A stretch of DNA of 64,000 bases from assembly GCF_014193895.1 (NCBI RefSeq), contig NZ_BLZR01000001.1:2170001-2234000 (forward strand), written 5' to 3'. The notes under the pieces were generated by a model. The model did not search any database and was not told where the DNA came from. It saw only the letters and a list, made by a program, of their open reading frames with translations. This DNA is from Clostridium fungisolvens (lineage in GTDB: Bacteria > Bacillota > Clostridia > Clostridiales > Clostridiaceae). Below are positions 9,300 to 18,043 of this stretch, piece by piece; position 1 is the first letter of the stretch, and the number at the start of each line of letters is the position of its first letter. The translations under genes were made by a program, and so were the position numbers.

Positions 9300-9731
9300 A
9301 TGTTTGCAACGTCACTTGCATCCATGGCAGTAATAGCTTTTTTAATAGCAAATGTGCAAAAATATAAAATTAAAAAAGACGGAAAAACTTCAGAAAATGT
9401 GCCTATATCTAAGATTTATGGTTATATATTAGCTCTTGCAGCAGGAGCGGTTACTTCAAATGGCCTATTTCATTTCTTACATGGAATTTTAGGTTACGGT
9501 GAATTTCCTGCTCCTTTTGCAAAAGTGTTGGGACGTGGAATTCCAGCAGATATTTCCAATATTTTATGGGGATTATTTAACTTTATTGCTGCATTTGTTT
9601 TAATATCTAGATGTAAAAAGTCCGAAAATAAATATATTATTGCGCTTTCATTCATAATAGGTGCGACATTGATGAGTTTCTTATTGAAATTTGTATTTCT
9701 TTTGGGCTATTTTAAATCACATGCATTTTGA
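9300..9731 (+). CDS. Unknown membrane protein, three to four helices
   Basis: A 143-residue protein with hydrophobic segments at about residues 1-18, 38-62, 84-103 and 112-132. It has a conserved-looking loop GYGEFPAPFAKVLGRGIP between helices two and three. AAGGAGG lies ideally before the ATG. I do not recognise the family. It probably shares a transcript with the preceding unknown gene. Confidence 0.7.
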   Translation: MFATSLASMAVIAFLIANVQKYKIKKDGKTSENVPISKIYGYILALAAGAVTSNGLFHFLHGILGYGEFPAPFAKVLGRGIPADISNILWGLFNFIAAFVLISRCKKSENKYIIALSFIIGATLMSFLLKFVFLLGYFKSHAF

Positions 9732-9739
9732 TAATAAAG

Positions 9740-9772
9740 CCCTCGATCACTTTTGTGGTCGAGGGTCTTTTA
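9740..9772 (+). terminator. Intrinsic terminator
   Basis: The stem CCCTCGATCAC / GTGGTCGAGGG (one G-U pair) has a 4-nt loop and is followed by TCTTTTA. It is unusually GC-rich for this DNA. Confidence 0.9.
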
Positions 9773-9836
9773 TTTTTGAAATACTAGATTCATTTTTATA
9801 AAGATCAAAAAATTCGTTCTATATAATGTTAACAAA

Positions 9837-10724
9837 TCAGATGTCCATAATAGGTTGATATACATATAATTCGCAGTAGTTATCCTTAGACATGGAGTTA
9901 TCGATATATTCGAACCTAAAAGTATCAGCAAATTTATAACCAGATTTAAATATCCACCTAGAGTACATTTGCACTAATATACGTCCTACATGTCTTCCGT
10001 TTATATCATCTGGTCTAAAAAAGCCAACAAATTTGAATACTACATACTTATGACTGGGAATTGAGAGTCCAGTCATCCCATCAGGAATATTATCTAAACT
10101 GCTTACCTGCGTGCTTGGAATATAATAGATAATGCCTTTATCATTTTCGCTCCAATCAGTATAACCAAAGTATACTTCAGAATTTACAATGTTTTTAATT
10201 TTACTTTTTTGGTTATAAAAAAATTCCCGCCCAAAAGCATTAGCAGTTCTATCACCAGATTTGCTTAATATTTTATGTTTTATTCCTATTAGATTGAATT
10301 TTTGTTTAAATACAAACTGAGGATTATAGGTAATGGAATTTTCGAAGGAGAGGATATCATTTGTATTAATTTTTTCCTTAATTATTAAGCTTAAGGACAC
10401 CTTATCCGATCTAAGTTTTAGGGGAGTGTGCCCGAAAAACTTCCTAAAAGCTCTTATATAAGATTGCTCGTAGTCAAATCCATAATTAAGCGCTATATCG
10501 ATAATTCTCATATTAGTATTTAAAAGTTCATTGATACTTGACGTTAGCTTTCGACCTTGAGCATAGTCTATAATTGACTCTCCGGTTAGAGATTTAAAAA
10601 TTCTATGAAGATAATATTTTGATACTCCAGTGTAATCAGCTAGATCATCCAAAGTGATTTTTTTATAAAGGTTCTTTTCGATATATTCTATAGCAGAAAC
10701 AATAGCTTCTTTCAAATCTTTCAT
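9837..10724 (-). CDS. AraC-family regulator with C-terminal effector-binding (GyrI-like) domain
   Basis: A 295-residue regulator. Residues about 1-105 form the double helix-turn-helix of AraC proteins (LDDLADYTGVSKYYLHRIFK, then IDIALNYGFDYEQSYIRAFR). The HTH is N-terminal, as in the Rob/SoxS-with-GyrI architecture. Residues about 125-295 form a beta-rich domain of the type that binds small, often hydrophobic or cationic ligands. It is divergent from fabF across about 260 bp, but a link to fatty-acid synthesis is only positional. Confidence 0.85.
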   Translation of the reverse strand: MKDLKEAIVSAIEYIEKNLYKKITLDDLADYTGVSKYYLHRIFKSLTGESIIDYAQGRKLTSSINELLNTNMRIIDIALNYGFDYEQSYIRAFRKFFGHTPLKLRSDKVSLSLIIKEKINTNDILSFENSITYNPQFVFKQKFNLIGIKHKILSKSGDRTANAFGREFFYNQKSKIKNIVNSEVYFGYTDWSENDKGIIYYIPSTQVSSLDNIPDGMTGLSIPSHKYVVFKFVGFFRPDDINGRHVGRILVQMYSRWIFKSGYKFADTFRFEYIDNSMSKDNYCELYVYQPIMDI

Positions 10725-10982
10725 ATTTTAACACCTTTTCTCTTTATAAGTTTCTATATTAAAAAGCAATATTTGTTCATTTTAACAAAAGTGAATCTAT
10801 TAAAATAATACCAAAAGGTGATGTAAAGCAAGTTCAATTTATTATATCTGTAAACATATGAAAAGTAAATATATTAAAGGTTTAACATTTTATGTAGAGC
10901 GGTAAGTCATAATTTTTACACAGAGGTATTATTTTTTACATCTATATAATTATATTTAAAAAGCTAATTCAGGAGGTTTTTT

Positions 10983-12218
10983 ATGAATAGAAGAGTTGTT
11001 ATTACTGGTATGGGAGTAGTCACTTCAGTAGGAATAGGGGTTAATAATTTCTGGAAAGGAATTAAATCAGGAAAAAGTGGAATAAGCATGATTGAAAGGG
11101 TAGATGTTTCAGAAATGCCTACAAAAGTTGGAGCTGAGATAAAAGATTTTGATCCAAATAATTTTATGGATAGAAAAGAAGTAAAAAGAACAGATAGATT
11201 TTCTCAGTTTGCTCTTGCAGCAACAAAAATGGCAATAGAAGATTCTAAAATCGACTTAGATAAAATAGAAAAAGAAAGAATGGGAGTAATTATTGGTACA
11301 GGTATCGGTGGAATAGAAACTACTTTAGCACAGTATAATGTATTTTTAGAAAAGGGGCCAAACAGAGTAAGTCCGTTTTTAGTTCCGATGATGATACCTA
11401 ATATGGCATCAGGACTTGTTGCGATAAAATACGGTGCAAAAGGCTTTAATGAATGTACTGTGACAGCTTGTGCAACTTCAACAAATTCAATTGGTGATGC
11501 TTTCAAAGCAATTCAAAGAGATGATGCAGATATTATGATAACAGGAGGATCAGAAGCTCCTATAACTGGACTTACTTTAGCAGGATTTTGTGCAAGTAAA
11601 GCAATGTCAACTAATCATGACCCTGCTTCTGCAAGCAGACCTTTCGATGTTGAAAGAGATGGTTTTGTGTTAGGAGAAGGTGCCGGTGTAATAATACTTG
11701 AAGAGCTTGAACACGCATTAAATAGAGGTGCAGATATAATCGCAGAAGTAGTAGGATATGGGTGTACTAATGATGCATATCATATAACTTCACCATCAGA
11801 AGGTGGCGAAGGAGCTGCAAGATGTATGACAAGAGCTATTAAAGATGCAGGAATAAATCCACAAGAGGTTGGATACATAAATGCTCATGGAACTTCTACT
11901 AATGCAGGTGATAAGTGTGAAACCTCTGCAATTAAAACTGTTTTTGGTGAACATGCTTACAAACTTTTAGTTAGTTCAACTAAATCAATGACTGGGCATT
12001 TACTTGGTGCTACTGGAGCAATAGAGGCTATTATAACTGCAGAGGCATTAAAAGAAGGATTTGCTCCTCCAACTATAAACTTAAATACACCTGATTCAGA
12101 ATGTGATTTAAATTATGTTGCAAATAAGGGAGTAAGTGCCGATCTTAAATATGCTTTAAGTAATTCCTTTGGATTTGGTGGACATAATGCAACCTTAGTA
12201 TTGAAGTCATATAAATAG
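10983..12218 (+). CDS. fabF: 3-oxoacyl-[acyl-carrier-protein] synthase II
   Basis: A 411-residue condensing enzyme that extends acyl-ACP by two carbons from malonyl-ACP. The full thiolase fold is present with the KAS I/II triad: Cys163 in TACATS, His in NAHGTST (about 303) and His in KSMTGHLLGA (about 340). The glycine-rich end SFGFGGHNA is intact and the length is normal. AGGAGG precedes the ATG. It is an orphan copy: no acpP, fabD, fabG or fabH is nearby, so it may supplement a main fab cluster elsewhere. Confidence 0.95.
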   Translation: MNRRVVITGMGVVTSVGIGVNNFWKGIKSGKSGISMIERVDVSEMPTKVGAEIKDFDPNNFMDRKEVKRTDRFSQFALAATKMAIEDSKIDLDKIEKERMGVIIGTGIGGIETTLAQYNVFLEKGPNRVSPFLVPMMIPNMASGLVAIKYGAKGFNECTVTACATSTNSIGDAFKAIQRDDADIMITGGSEAPITGLTLAGFCASKAMSTNHDPASASRPFDVERDGFVLGEGAGVIILEELEHALNRGADIIAEVVGYGCTNDAYHITSPSEGGEGAARCMTRAIKDAGINPQEVGYINAHGTSTNAGDKCETSAIKTVFGEHAYKLLVSSTKSMTGHLLGATGAIEAIITAEALKEGFAPPTINLNTPDSECDLNYVANKGVSADLKYALSNSFGFGGHNATLVLKSYK

Positions 12219-12239
12219 TTGAATTTAATTATTTCTATA

Positions 12240-12520
12240 TTTCATTTTTTACAGCTGTGGGAGTCGGTACAACTGCAGTTGTTTCTAGGAATATAGGGTT
12301 AAAAAATATAGGTAAAGCTTCTGAAGCAGTAAAACAATCAATATTACTTACAATTATTATCAGACTTATAATAGGATTTATTAGTTTTATTTTTGCAATT
12401 GTATTTAAATTTGGTCTTATAGGAATATGGTTAGCCTATTCCCTTGATATAACTATACGAGGTATAATACTATTATTAAGATTTTTAAAAGGAAGCTGGA
12501 AGGATATAAAGATTGATTAA
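12240..12520 (+). pseudogene. Remnant of a MATE efflux gene with a large internal deletion
   Basis: The frame reads TAVGVGTTAVVSRNIG, typical of the first third of MATE transporters. It continues through KASEAVKQSILLT and then jumps to a C-terminal-type end (IGIWLAYSLD, then RGIILLLRFLKGSWKDIKI). About 85 codons remain of a family about 450 long, so both the N-terminus and the middle are gone. The only start is a GTG at 12257 with no binding site. It follows fabF by about 20 nt. Confidence 0.65.
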
Positions 12521-12566
12521 CATCTTAATAAAATCATAATTATTAAAGTTTTAGGGAGTACTACCA

Positions 12567-12845
12567 ATGGAAAATCATAACCACAATCATCCAAGTCAAA
12601 AACAAGTAATTAATAGACTATCAAGGATAATTGGTCACGCTGAGGCAATTAAAAGAATGTGTGTTGAAGAAAAAGATTGCAGTGAAATATTAATTCAGAT
12701 TGCTGCTGTTAAGTCTGCCTTAAACAATGTAGGCAAAATAATTTTGCAGGATCACATAAATCATTGCATAATTGATGCCGCTAAAAATGATGATGAAGAA
12801 GCCTTAGTAAAACTAAATAATGCAATTGAGAAATTTTTAAAGTGA
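12567..12845 (+). CDS. CsoR/RcnR-family metal-responsive repressor
   Basis: A 92-residue all-helical DNA-binding protein. It has the family core RLSRIIGHAEAIKRM and the metal-site triad of copper-type CsoR: Cys38, His63 and Cys67 in KDCSEIL and DHINHC. A His-rich N-terminus (His4, 6, 8) could add a nickel or copper site, and Cys32 is an extra thiol. Members repress metal exporters and release DNA on metal binding. No copper ATPase or chaperone is adjacent, so the target must lie elsewhere or the gene has been orphaned. Confidence 0.85.
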   Translation: MENHNHNHPSQKQVINRLSRIIGHAEAIKRMCVEEKDCSEILIQIAAVKSALNNVGKIILQDHINHCIIDAAKNDDEEALVKLNNAIEKFLK

Positions 12846-12911
12846 GATAACAAAGAACATTTCACGACATTCAGTGATTTGTAGAGTTGGTATATTTAAA
12901 AATAGAAACAT

Positions 12912-12943
12912 AAAAAAGAAGCGAACAAATTCGCTTCTTTTTT
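12912..12943. terminator. Bidirectional terminator between the CsoR-type gene and the ABC permease
   Basis: A perfect 14-bp arm pair (AAAAAAGAAGCGAA / TTCGCTTCTTTTTT) with a 4-nt loop. It has A and T runs on both sides and touches the stop codon of the convergent permease gene. Confidence 0.9.
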
Positions 12944-13766
12944 ATTGGTGTGGATTAAAAACTTTAACTTTTGAGAAGTCAGCTTTATTAAATTGTATTA
13001 CGCAAAGTATGAAGAAAATTAAACCCATACCTAATATAATAAATAGACCAAAGTAAGGTCTGATAATAAATCCATTCACATCAAAGGCAACACCTGCTTT
13101 AATTAAAGCATCGGTTGAGAAGTTATCCATTTTTAAGCTTATATATCTAAAGATTGAGGTTGTATAAGTGAGTGGATTTAAGTATACAAGAGGACGTAAA
13201 AGCTTAGGCATAACAGTAGTTGGGATATATGCACCGGATAAAAAAGTCAGAGGCATCGTAAATAGAGTAATTATAACTTGGAATGCAGCTGAATTTTTTG
13301 CAATAGAGGCTAAGTAAAGTCCTATGGAACCAAAGGTTACACCAACTGCAATCATCACACCTGTCATTTCTAAAAATTGAAGTGCATTAATTTTTAGTCC
13401 CATAAAGAGGGCGAAGATAATTACAAGTATTCCTTGAAGCACAGCTATTATTGCAGAAGAAAACACTTGTCCAATTGAAATCTGCCATCTTGCAACTGGT
13501 GAGACAATTATCTCTTTCATAAATCCCATGGATATGTCTTCAATTATATTTGTTGAATTGCTTAGTGCTGATTGAAAAACAGTCATTATTATTATTCCAG
13601 AAATAAGATAGTTTAGAGGTTGTTCAACTCCTGTAGTTGATGATTTCATTACGAATGAGAAGATAAATAAGAAAAATCCTGACATAAAAATTGAAGCGAA
13701 TAATCTTATTTTATCTCTAGTAAAGTTAGTTAGGTTTCTTTGAATTATAGCAATCATTCCGCGCAT
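12942..13766 (-). CDS. ABC-2 type transporter permease (DrrB-like)
   Basis: A 274-residue membrane protein with six predicted helices. It contains the ABC-2 signature region (FLSGAYIPTTVMP, then PLVYLNPLTY) near residues 185-215. It pairs with the preceding ATPase gene: the ATPase stop and this start overlap by one base. Such pairs export drugs, antibiotics or lipids. The start could instead be the internal ATG at 13757; AAGGAG fits either. Confidence 0.85.
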   Translation of the reverse strand: MRGMIAIIQRNLTNFTRDKIRLFASIFMSGFFLFIFSFVMKSSTTGVEQPLNYLISGIIIMTVFQSALSNSTNIIEDISMGFMKEIIVSPVARWQISIGQVFSSAIIAVLQGILVIIFALFMGLKINALQFLEMTGVMIAVGVTFGSIGLYLASIAKNSAAFQVIITLFTMPLTFLSGAYIPTTVMPKLLRPLVYLNPLTYTTSIFRYISLKMDNFSTDALIKAGVAFDVNGFIIRPYFGLFIILGMGLIFFILCVIQFNKADFSKVKVFNPHQ

Positions 13767-14680
13767 TATAGTCTAATCTCCTTCCCAGTTATAGCTAAGA
13801 ATACATCGTTTAATGTTCCTTTTTTTGTTTCAAAATCTATAATTTCATTTTTAAAACTTGAAGTCATTTCTAATATAGTTTCTAATTTACTAGAGTGAAT
13901 GGTAAATACATCATCATCAAAATCATAATCTATTGAATTGTCCTTTAGGTGCTCAATAAGTTCTGCTATTTTTGAAGTTTTAATTTTAGTTATGTTAGAA
14001 GTATATTCTTTTTTTAGATTATACGGAGTATCAAAAGCTACTATTTTACCATGATCCATTATCGCCACTTTATCACATATCTCTGCTTCATCCATATAAT
14101 GAGTAGTCAAAAATATAGTTATGTTTTTTTGTTTTTGAAGTTTATAAATGTATTCCCATATATTAGCTCTTGTTTGAGGATCCAGTCCAGTTGTAGGTTC
14201 ATCTAAAAATAAAACCTTAGGATAGTGAACAAGTCCTCTAGCTATTTCTACTCTTCGCTTCATACCTCCTGAAAGACTTTGTACTGGAGCTTTTCGCCAT
14301 TCTACTAGATCAACTAAATCTAGAACGAAATCGATTCTGTTTTTTATATCTTTTTTAGGAACATTGTAAAATTCACAATGAAACTTTAAATTTTCTTCAA
14401 CAGTGAGTTTTCCATCTAGAGTACTATCTTGAAAAACAATACCTATACTATTTCTTACTTTGCTCTTATTATCAGAAACTTCATAACCGTTTATTTTTAA
14501 AACTCCTTCAGTTTTATCAATTATAGTGCAAAGTGTATTTATGGTTGTACTCTTGCCAGCTCCATTTGGTCCAAGGAAAGCAAATATTGATCCTTCTGCT
14601 ACTTCGAAGGAGATATTATCTACTGCTTTAAAATCACCATATTGTTTAGTGAAATTTTTTACTTCTATTATATTACTCAT
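13766..14680 (-). CDS. ABC transporter ATP-binding protein (DrrA-like)
   Basis: A 304-residue ATPase that powers the adjacent permease. It has Walker A GPNGAGKST (about residues 37-45), the signature LSGGMKRRVEIARGL, Walker B LFLDEPTTGLDP and the switch His in TTHYMDEAE. The C-terminal extension of about 80 residues is usual for DrrA/NodI-type subunits. It is transcribed divergently from a two-component system about 330 bp away. That arrangement often means the regulator controls the exporter in response to a cell-envelope drug. Confidence 0.9.
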   Translation of the reverse strand: MSNIIEVKNFTKQYGDFKAVDNISFEVAEGSIFAFLGPNGAGKSTTINTLCTIIDKTEGVLKINGYEVSDNKSKVRNSIGIVFQDSTLDGKLTVEENLKFHCEFYNVPKKDIKNRIDFVLDLVDLVEWRKAPVQSLSGGMKRRVEIARGLVHYPKVLFLDEPTTGLDPQTRANIWEYIYKLQKQKNITIFLTTHYMDEAEICDKVAIMDHGKIVAFDTPYNLKKEYTSNITKIKTSKIAELIEHLKDNSIDYDFDDDVFTIHSSKLETILEMTSSFKNEIIDFETKKGTLNDVFLAITGKEIRL

Positions 14681-15013
14681 ATTTATAGCCTCCTGATTAA
14701 GTTTTGTTCATGAGGATATATTAAATCTTAATTTTAAACTTATACTAAAGCATTTTTAAAGATTTTATAAAGAATTTTAAAATCTTCTTAAAATATGGCG
14801 CAGTACAATAAAAAGCTATTATTATTTAAGCTTTGCAAGTATAATCTTAGTGAATACTTAAGTGTAAAATACATTCTACTAATAAAGAAGTAAGAGATCT
14901 AAATTAGTTTTATGTTTAAATTAACTTTATAAAATCTTTATAATTAGTTTAAAGTATTTTTAATAATAACTTTTACAATGATTTTATAAAATAAAAATTA
15001 GCAGGTGAGTATA
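14681..15013. promoter_or_regulatory. Divergent control region between ABC exporter and two-component system
   Basis: This gap has no gene. It contains repeated AT-rich elements: AAAGATTTTATAAAGA followed by TTTTAAAATCTTCTTAAAAT near 14757-14795, and TTTATAAAATCTTTATAA near 14926-14943. These could be response-regulator sites or simply AT-rich DNA. Confidence 0.35.
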
Positions 15014-16222
15014 ATGAAAAATAATAGACGGTTTAAGAATACAATCTACAGAATAAGTAAACGGATTATAGCACACAAAGAAATGCATGAGAAGCAGCAT
15101 CAGTTACATATGGAATACCAAAAAAGGATTCATGATATGAATAATTTTTATAGGCATAGTAATGAATTTCAAAGGTATAGAAATCATATAAGATACACAA
15201 GGCCTTTTATAGTAGTTTTTAACTTAATCATATGGTTTTTAATATTTCGTTTTTTAGGAATTAAGACCTTAAGTGTCATATTTGCATTACTAGTTAGTAT
15301 TGGAGGAGTAGTTGAGTTTTTCTTTCTTGCTAACTTGGAAAAGAGAATATTTAAACCAATAAATCAGCTTAAAGGCGGAGTAGAAGAAGTAGCTAAAGGC
15401 AATTACGATATAAAGGTTGATTGTGAGATTGAAAACGAGATTGGCGTTTTAGTAAAATCATTTAATGAAATGGTTAATAAGTTAAAAGAAGGTGAAGTGC
15501 TAAAACAACAATATGAAGAGAATAGGAAATCTCTCATTGCAAATATTTCTCATGATTTAAAAACTCCAATTACATCAATTCAAGGTTATATTGAAACTAT
15601 GGCTGATAGAAATGATATTCCGTTAGAAACAGTAAATAAGTATCATCAGATTATATATAATAATGCAGCCTATATGAATAAACTTATAGATGATTTGTTT
15701 CTATTTTCAAAATTAGATATGCAAAAACTGGAGTTTGATTTTCAAGAAATAAGTATTAAAGATTTTATGGCAGATTTGATGGAAGAGTTTAATTTTGAAC
15801 TTGAAGATAGGTCAATAGCCTTTGATTATATAGATATGTTAACAAGGAAACTAAAAGTGAAGATAGACTTAAAAAGAATTCACCAAGTGTTCAAAAATAT
15901 AATCGGAAACGCTATTAAATATGGCAATGAAAAAGATATACAAATAAATGTAAAGTTATACGAGAGTGGAAATTTTATACAAATTGATATTATGGATAAT
16001 GGCCCAGGTATACCGGAAGATAAATTACCGTATATCTTTGATAGGTTTTATAGAATAGATTATGCTAGAACAAAAAACTTGATGAGTACGGGGCTGGGAC
16101 TTGCAATTTCTAAAGAGCTGGTTGAAGCACATGGCGGAAAAATTAAAGTAAGCAGTAGACAAGATGAAGGAACCTGCTTCACTATAATACTTCCTGCAAA
16201 AGAACATATGAAGGGAGAATAA
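15014..16222 (+). CDS. Sensor histidine kinase
   Basis: A 402-residue membrane kinase. ATG 15014 is preferred because AGGTGAG lies just before it; the upstream GTG sits inside that site. Order: a cytoplasmic helical N-terminus, two helices at about residues 58-100 with almost no external loop, HAMP (about 100-155), the dimerisation box with phospho-acceptor His180 in NISHDLKTPITS, then the ATPase domain with N-box (NIIGNAIKYG) and G-boxes (DNGPGIPED, GLGLAISKEL). The tiny external loop is like intramembrane-sensing kinases that respond to envelope-active antibiotics. Its regulator follows 4 nt later. Confidence 0.9.
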   Translation: MKNNRRFKNTIYRISKRIIAHKEMHEKQHQLHMEYQKRIHDMNNFYRHSNEFQRYRNHIRYTRPFIVVFNLIIWFLIFRFLGIKTLSVIFALLVSIGGVVEFFFLANLEKRIFKPINQLKGGVEEVAKGNYDIKVDCEIENEIGVLVKSFNEMVNKLKEGEVLKQQYEENRKSLIANISHDLKTPITSIQGYIETMADRNDIPLETVNKYHQIIYNNAAYMNKLIDDLFLFSKLDMQKLEFDFQEISIKDFMADLMEEFNFELEDRSIAFDYIDMLTRKLKVKIDLKRIHQVFKNIIGNAIKYGNEKDIQINVKLYESGNFIQIDIMDNGPGIPEDKLPYIFDRFYRIDYARTKNLMSTGLGLAISKELVEAHGGKIKVSSRQDEGTCFTIILPAKEHMKGE

Positions 16223-16226
16223 AGTT

Positions 16227-16916
16227 ATGAAGATTTTAATTATAGAAGATGATTTAAATATTGCAGAGATGGAAAGAGATTTTTTACAATTAAATGGATA
16301 TAGCACTGAAATTGTTCAGGATGGAACAGAAGGGTTAAAGATGGCTTTAACAGGACATTATGAAGTTGTTATAGTTGATTTGATGCTTCCTGGTAAGAGT
16401 GGATATGAGATAACTAAAGAGATAAGAAAAAGTCTCGAAATCCCTATTATAGTAGTTTCTGCTAGAACTGAAGATATTGATAAGATACGAGTTTTAGACT
16501 TTGGAGCAGATGATTATATGACTAAACCATTTAGTCCAGCAGAATTGACAGCTAGAATTAAATCTCATATAAATAGATATAATAGGCTTAAAGGGAACAT
16601 GGAAGCTAAGGAAATTATAATTAGAGGTGGTCTTGAAATAAATACTTCATCTCATAGGGTTTCTGTATATAGCAAGGAAATTCAGCTTACGTCAAAAGAA
16701 TATTCAATATTGTTATTGCTTGCGTCTAACCCTAATATCGTTTTTACTAAAGAACATATCTTTGATAAAATTTGGGGAGATGAGTTTTTTGGAGATACAG
16801 CAACAGTACCTGTTCATATTCAGAAGATAAGAAAAAAGATCGAAAAGGATCCATCTAATCCAGAATTTATTGAAACTTTATGGGGAACCGGTTATAGATT
16901 TAAACAAAGCAAGTAG
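16227..16916 (+). CDS. OmpR-family response regulator
   Basis: A 229-residue regulator with a receiver domain (acidic pocket EDD near residue 7, phospho-acceptor Asp51 in VDLMLPG, Lys in TKPFSP) and a winged-helix DNA-binding domain (TSKEYSILLLLASNPN to GTGYRFK). Its ribosome binding site lies inside the kinase gene end. The receiver is close in sequence to the regulator at 61307, so the two systems look like paralogues. The likely target is the divergent DrrAB-type exporter, by position. Confidence 0.92.
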   Translation: MKILIIEDDLNIAEMERDFLQLNGYSTEIVQDGTEGLKMALTGHYEVVIVDLMLPGKSGYEITKEIRKSLEIPIIVVSARTEDIDKIRVLDFGADDYMTKPFSPAELTARIKSHINRYNRLKGNMEAKEIIIRGGLEINTSSHRVSVYSKEIQLTSKEYSILLLLASNPNIVFTKEHIFDKIWGDEFFGDTATVPVHIQKIRKKIEKDPSNPEFIETLWGTGYRFKQSK

Positions 16917-16977
16917 AAACAAACTGAAATAATAAAGATTATTTACATAGATATTAAAGATAGAAGATGAGGAAAAG

Positions 16978-17436
16978 ATGAAATTTGATTTTAGAATACC
17001 AAAAGAAGAAGATTCATTACAAATAGCAACTTGGAAATATGAGGATGAGTATTCTTTCTATAGCAATGATAAAACAAAGGAAAAGCAAGAATGGGCATTA
17101 AATATTCATACTGAAGAAGATGCTTTCACAATTTTTGATGAAAGTAATAAACTTGTTGGACATTGTAGTTTTGATGATGAAGAAGGTGAAATAATTCTGG
17201 GACTGCAAATGGAACCAGGTTTTACAGGCCAAGGCAACGGCTATGAATTTGTTAAAGCAATTTTAGATTTTGGAAAAAAGAAATATGGCTATGATAAAAT
17301 TTCACTTTATGTTGCTAAGTTTAACAAAAGAGCAATTAGAGTTTATGGAAAACTTGGATTTCATAAAATAGATGATTTTACATGGGAAATATATAATGAA
17401 AAAGTAGAGTTTTTTGTCATGGAAAAGTGTTATTGA
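16978..17436 (+). CDS. GNAT acetyltransferase
   Basis: A 152-residue acetyltransferase. The acetyl-CoA site region reads MEPGFTGQGNGYEFVKAIL (about residues 81-99), matching the usual R/Q-x-x-G-x-G/A loop, and the C-terminal GKLGFHKI segment is the usual last strand. The general shape is that of RimJ/RimL-like N-acetyltransferases; the acceptor is unknown. It lies 62 nt after the response regulator and may be a weakly linked last gene of that unit. Confidence 0.75.
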   Translation: MKFDFRIPKEEDSLQIATWKYEDEYSFYSNDKTKEKQEWALNIHTEEDAFTIFDESNKLVGHCSFDDEEGEIILGLQMEPGFTGQGNGYEFVKAILDFGKKKYGYDKISLYVAKFNKRAIRVYGKLGFHKIDDFTWEIYNEKVEFFVMEKCY

Positions 17437-17481
17437 AGTGGCTTATCTACAAGTATATAACAAATAAATAAAGTTAATTTG

Positions 17482-17511
17482 AAAATCGCCATTAATATGG
17501 TGATTTTTTTG
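17482..17511 (+). terminator. Intrinsic terminator
   Basis: AAAATCGCCA pairs with TGGTGATTTT (G-U included) around a 6-nt loop, followed by TTTTG. Confidence 0.8.
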
Positions 17512-17548
17512 CTGTTTAAAAGATTGTAAAATTTGATAATCAATTATA

Positions 17549-17603
17549 TTGACAATGAAATAACCTTATGATAGTATAATAACAATAATTCGATAGATAT
17601 CGA
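17549..17603 (+). promoter_or_regulatory. Promoter and operator of the ArsR-family gene
   Basis: TTGACA (17549) and TAGTAT (17572) are 17 bp apart. A near-perfect palindrome TCGATAGATATCGA (17590-17603) follows at the expected start of transcription, a usual place for autorepression by ArsR proteins. Confidence 0.55.
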
Positions 17604-17631
17604 AATATAAAACGATCAGGAGAAAATCTGC

Positions 17632-17916
17632 ATGAAACTTGATGATAATACAATTGGACAGGCAGTTAAAGTTTATAAGGCTTTAGGAGAACCAACAAGA
17701 ATAAGAATTATTAAAATTTTATATAGAATTGATGAATTGAATTGTAATGAAATTGAAGACAAAGCTTGTATATGTGCAAAATCAACATTATCACATCATA
17801 TGAAACAGCTAGCAGATTGCGGATTGATTGAACTACGTAAGGATGGTATATATCATTATTACAGTTTAAACAGAGAGGTATTAAAGAATTTTGTTTCACT
17901 AGATTGGGATGACTAG
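17632..17916 (+). CDS. ArsR-family transcriptional regulator
   Basis: A 94-residue winged-helix repressor. The recognition region reads KSTLSHHMKQLADCGLIELR, followed by the wing DGIYHYYSLN. The CICAKS segment just before the recognition helix carries two cysteines, and a third is in NCNEIEDKAC. This resembles the alpha-3 metal site of metal or arsenic sensors, though the ligand cannot be fixed by eye. It lacks a partner transporter; lon follows after 127 nt. Confidence 0.85.
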   Translation: MKLDDNTIGQAVKVYKALGEPTRIRIIKILYRIDELNCNEIEDKACICAKSTLSHHMKQLADCGLIELRKDGIYHYYSLNREVLKNFVSLDWDD

Positions 17917-17954
17917 CATAAAAGCTAATTTGGACAAGATATATTTTTTATCAT

Positions 17955-17978
17955 ATAGTTCTATAAATATAGAACTAT
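17955..17978. promoter_or_regulatory. 24-bp perfect palindrome between arsR-type gene and lon
   Basis: ATAGTTCTAT and ATAGAACTAT are separated by AAAT. No T-run follows, so it is more likely an operator than a terminator. A second smaller palindrome, TGACTGTCATAGTCA, lies at 18008-18022, 22 bp before the lon start. Confidence 0.5.
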
Positions 17979-18043
17979 GAAAGTATTCTGATAAGAGAAC
18001 AAATTAATGACTGTCATAGTCAAAATAATGGAGATGAATAAAA

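Noticed and set aside
12874..13056. 60-codon plus-strand frame
   Set aside because: It reads through a strong bidirectional terminator and lies opposite the ABC permease gene.
14757..14943. Repeated AAAGATTTTATAAAG-like elements as defined regulator boxes
   Set aside because: The region is so AT-rich that these similarities could be chance; kept only as a possibility in the intergenic entry.
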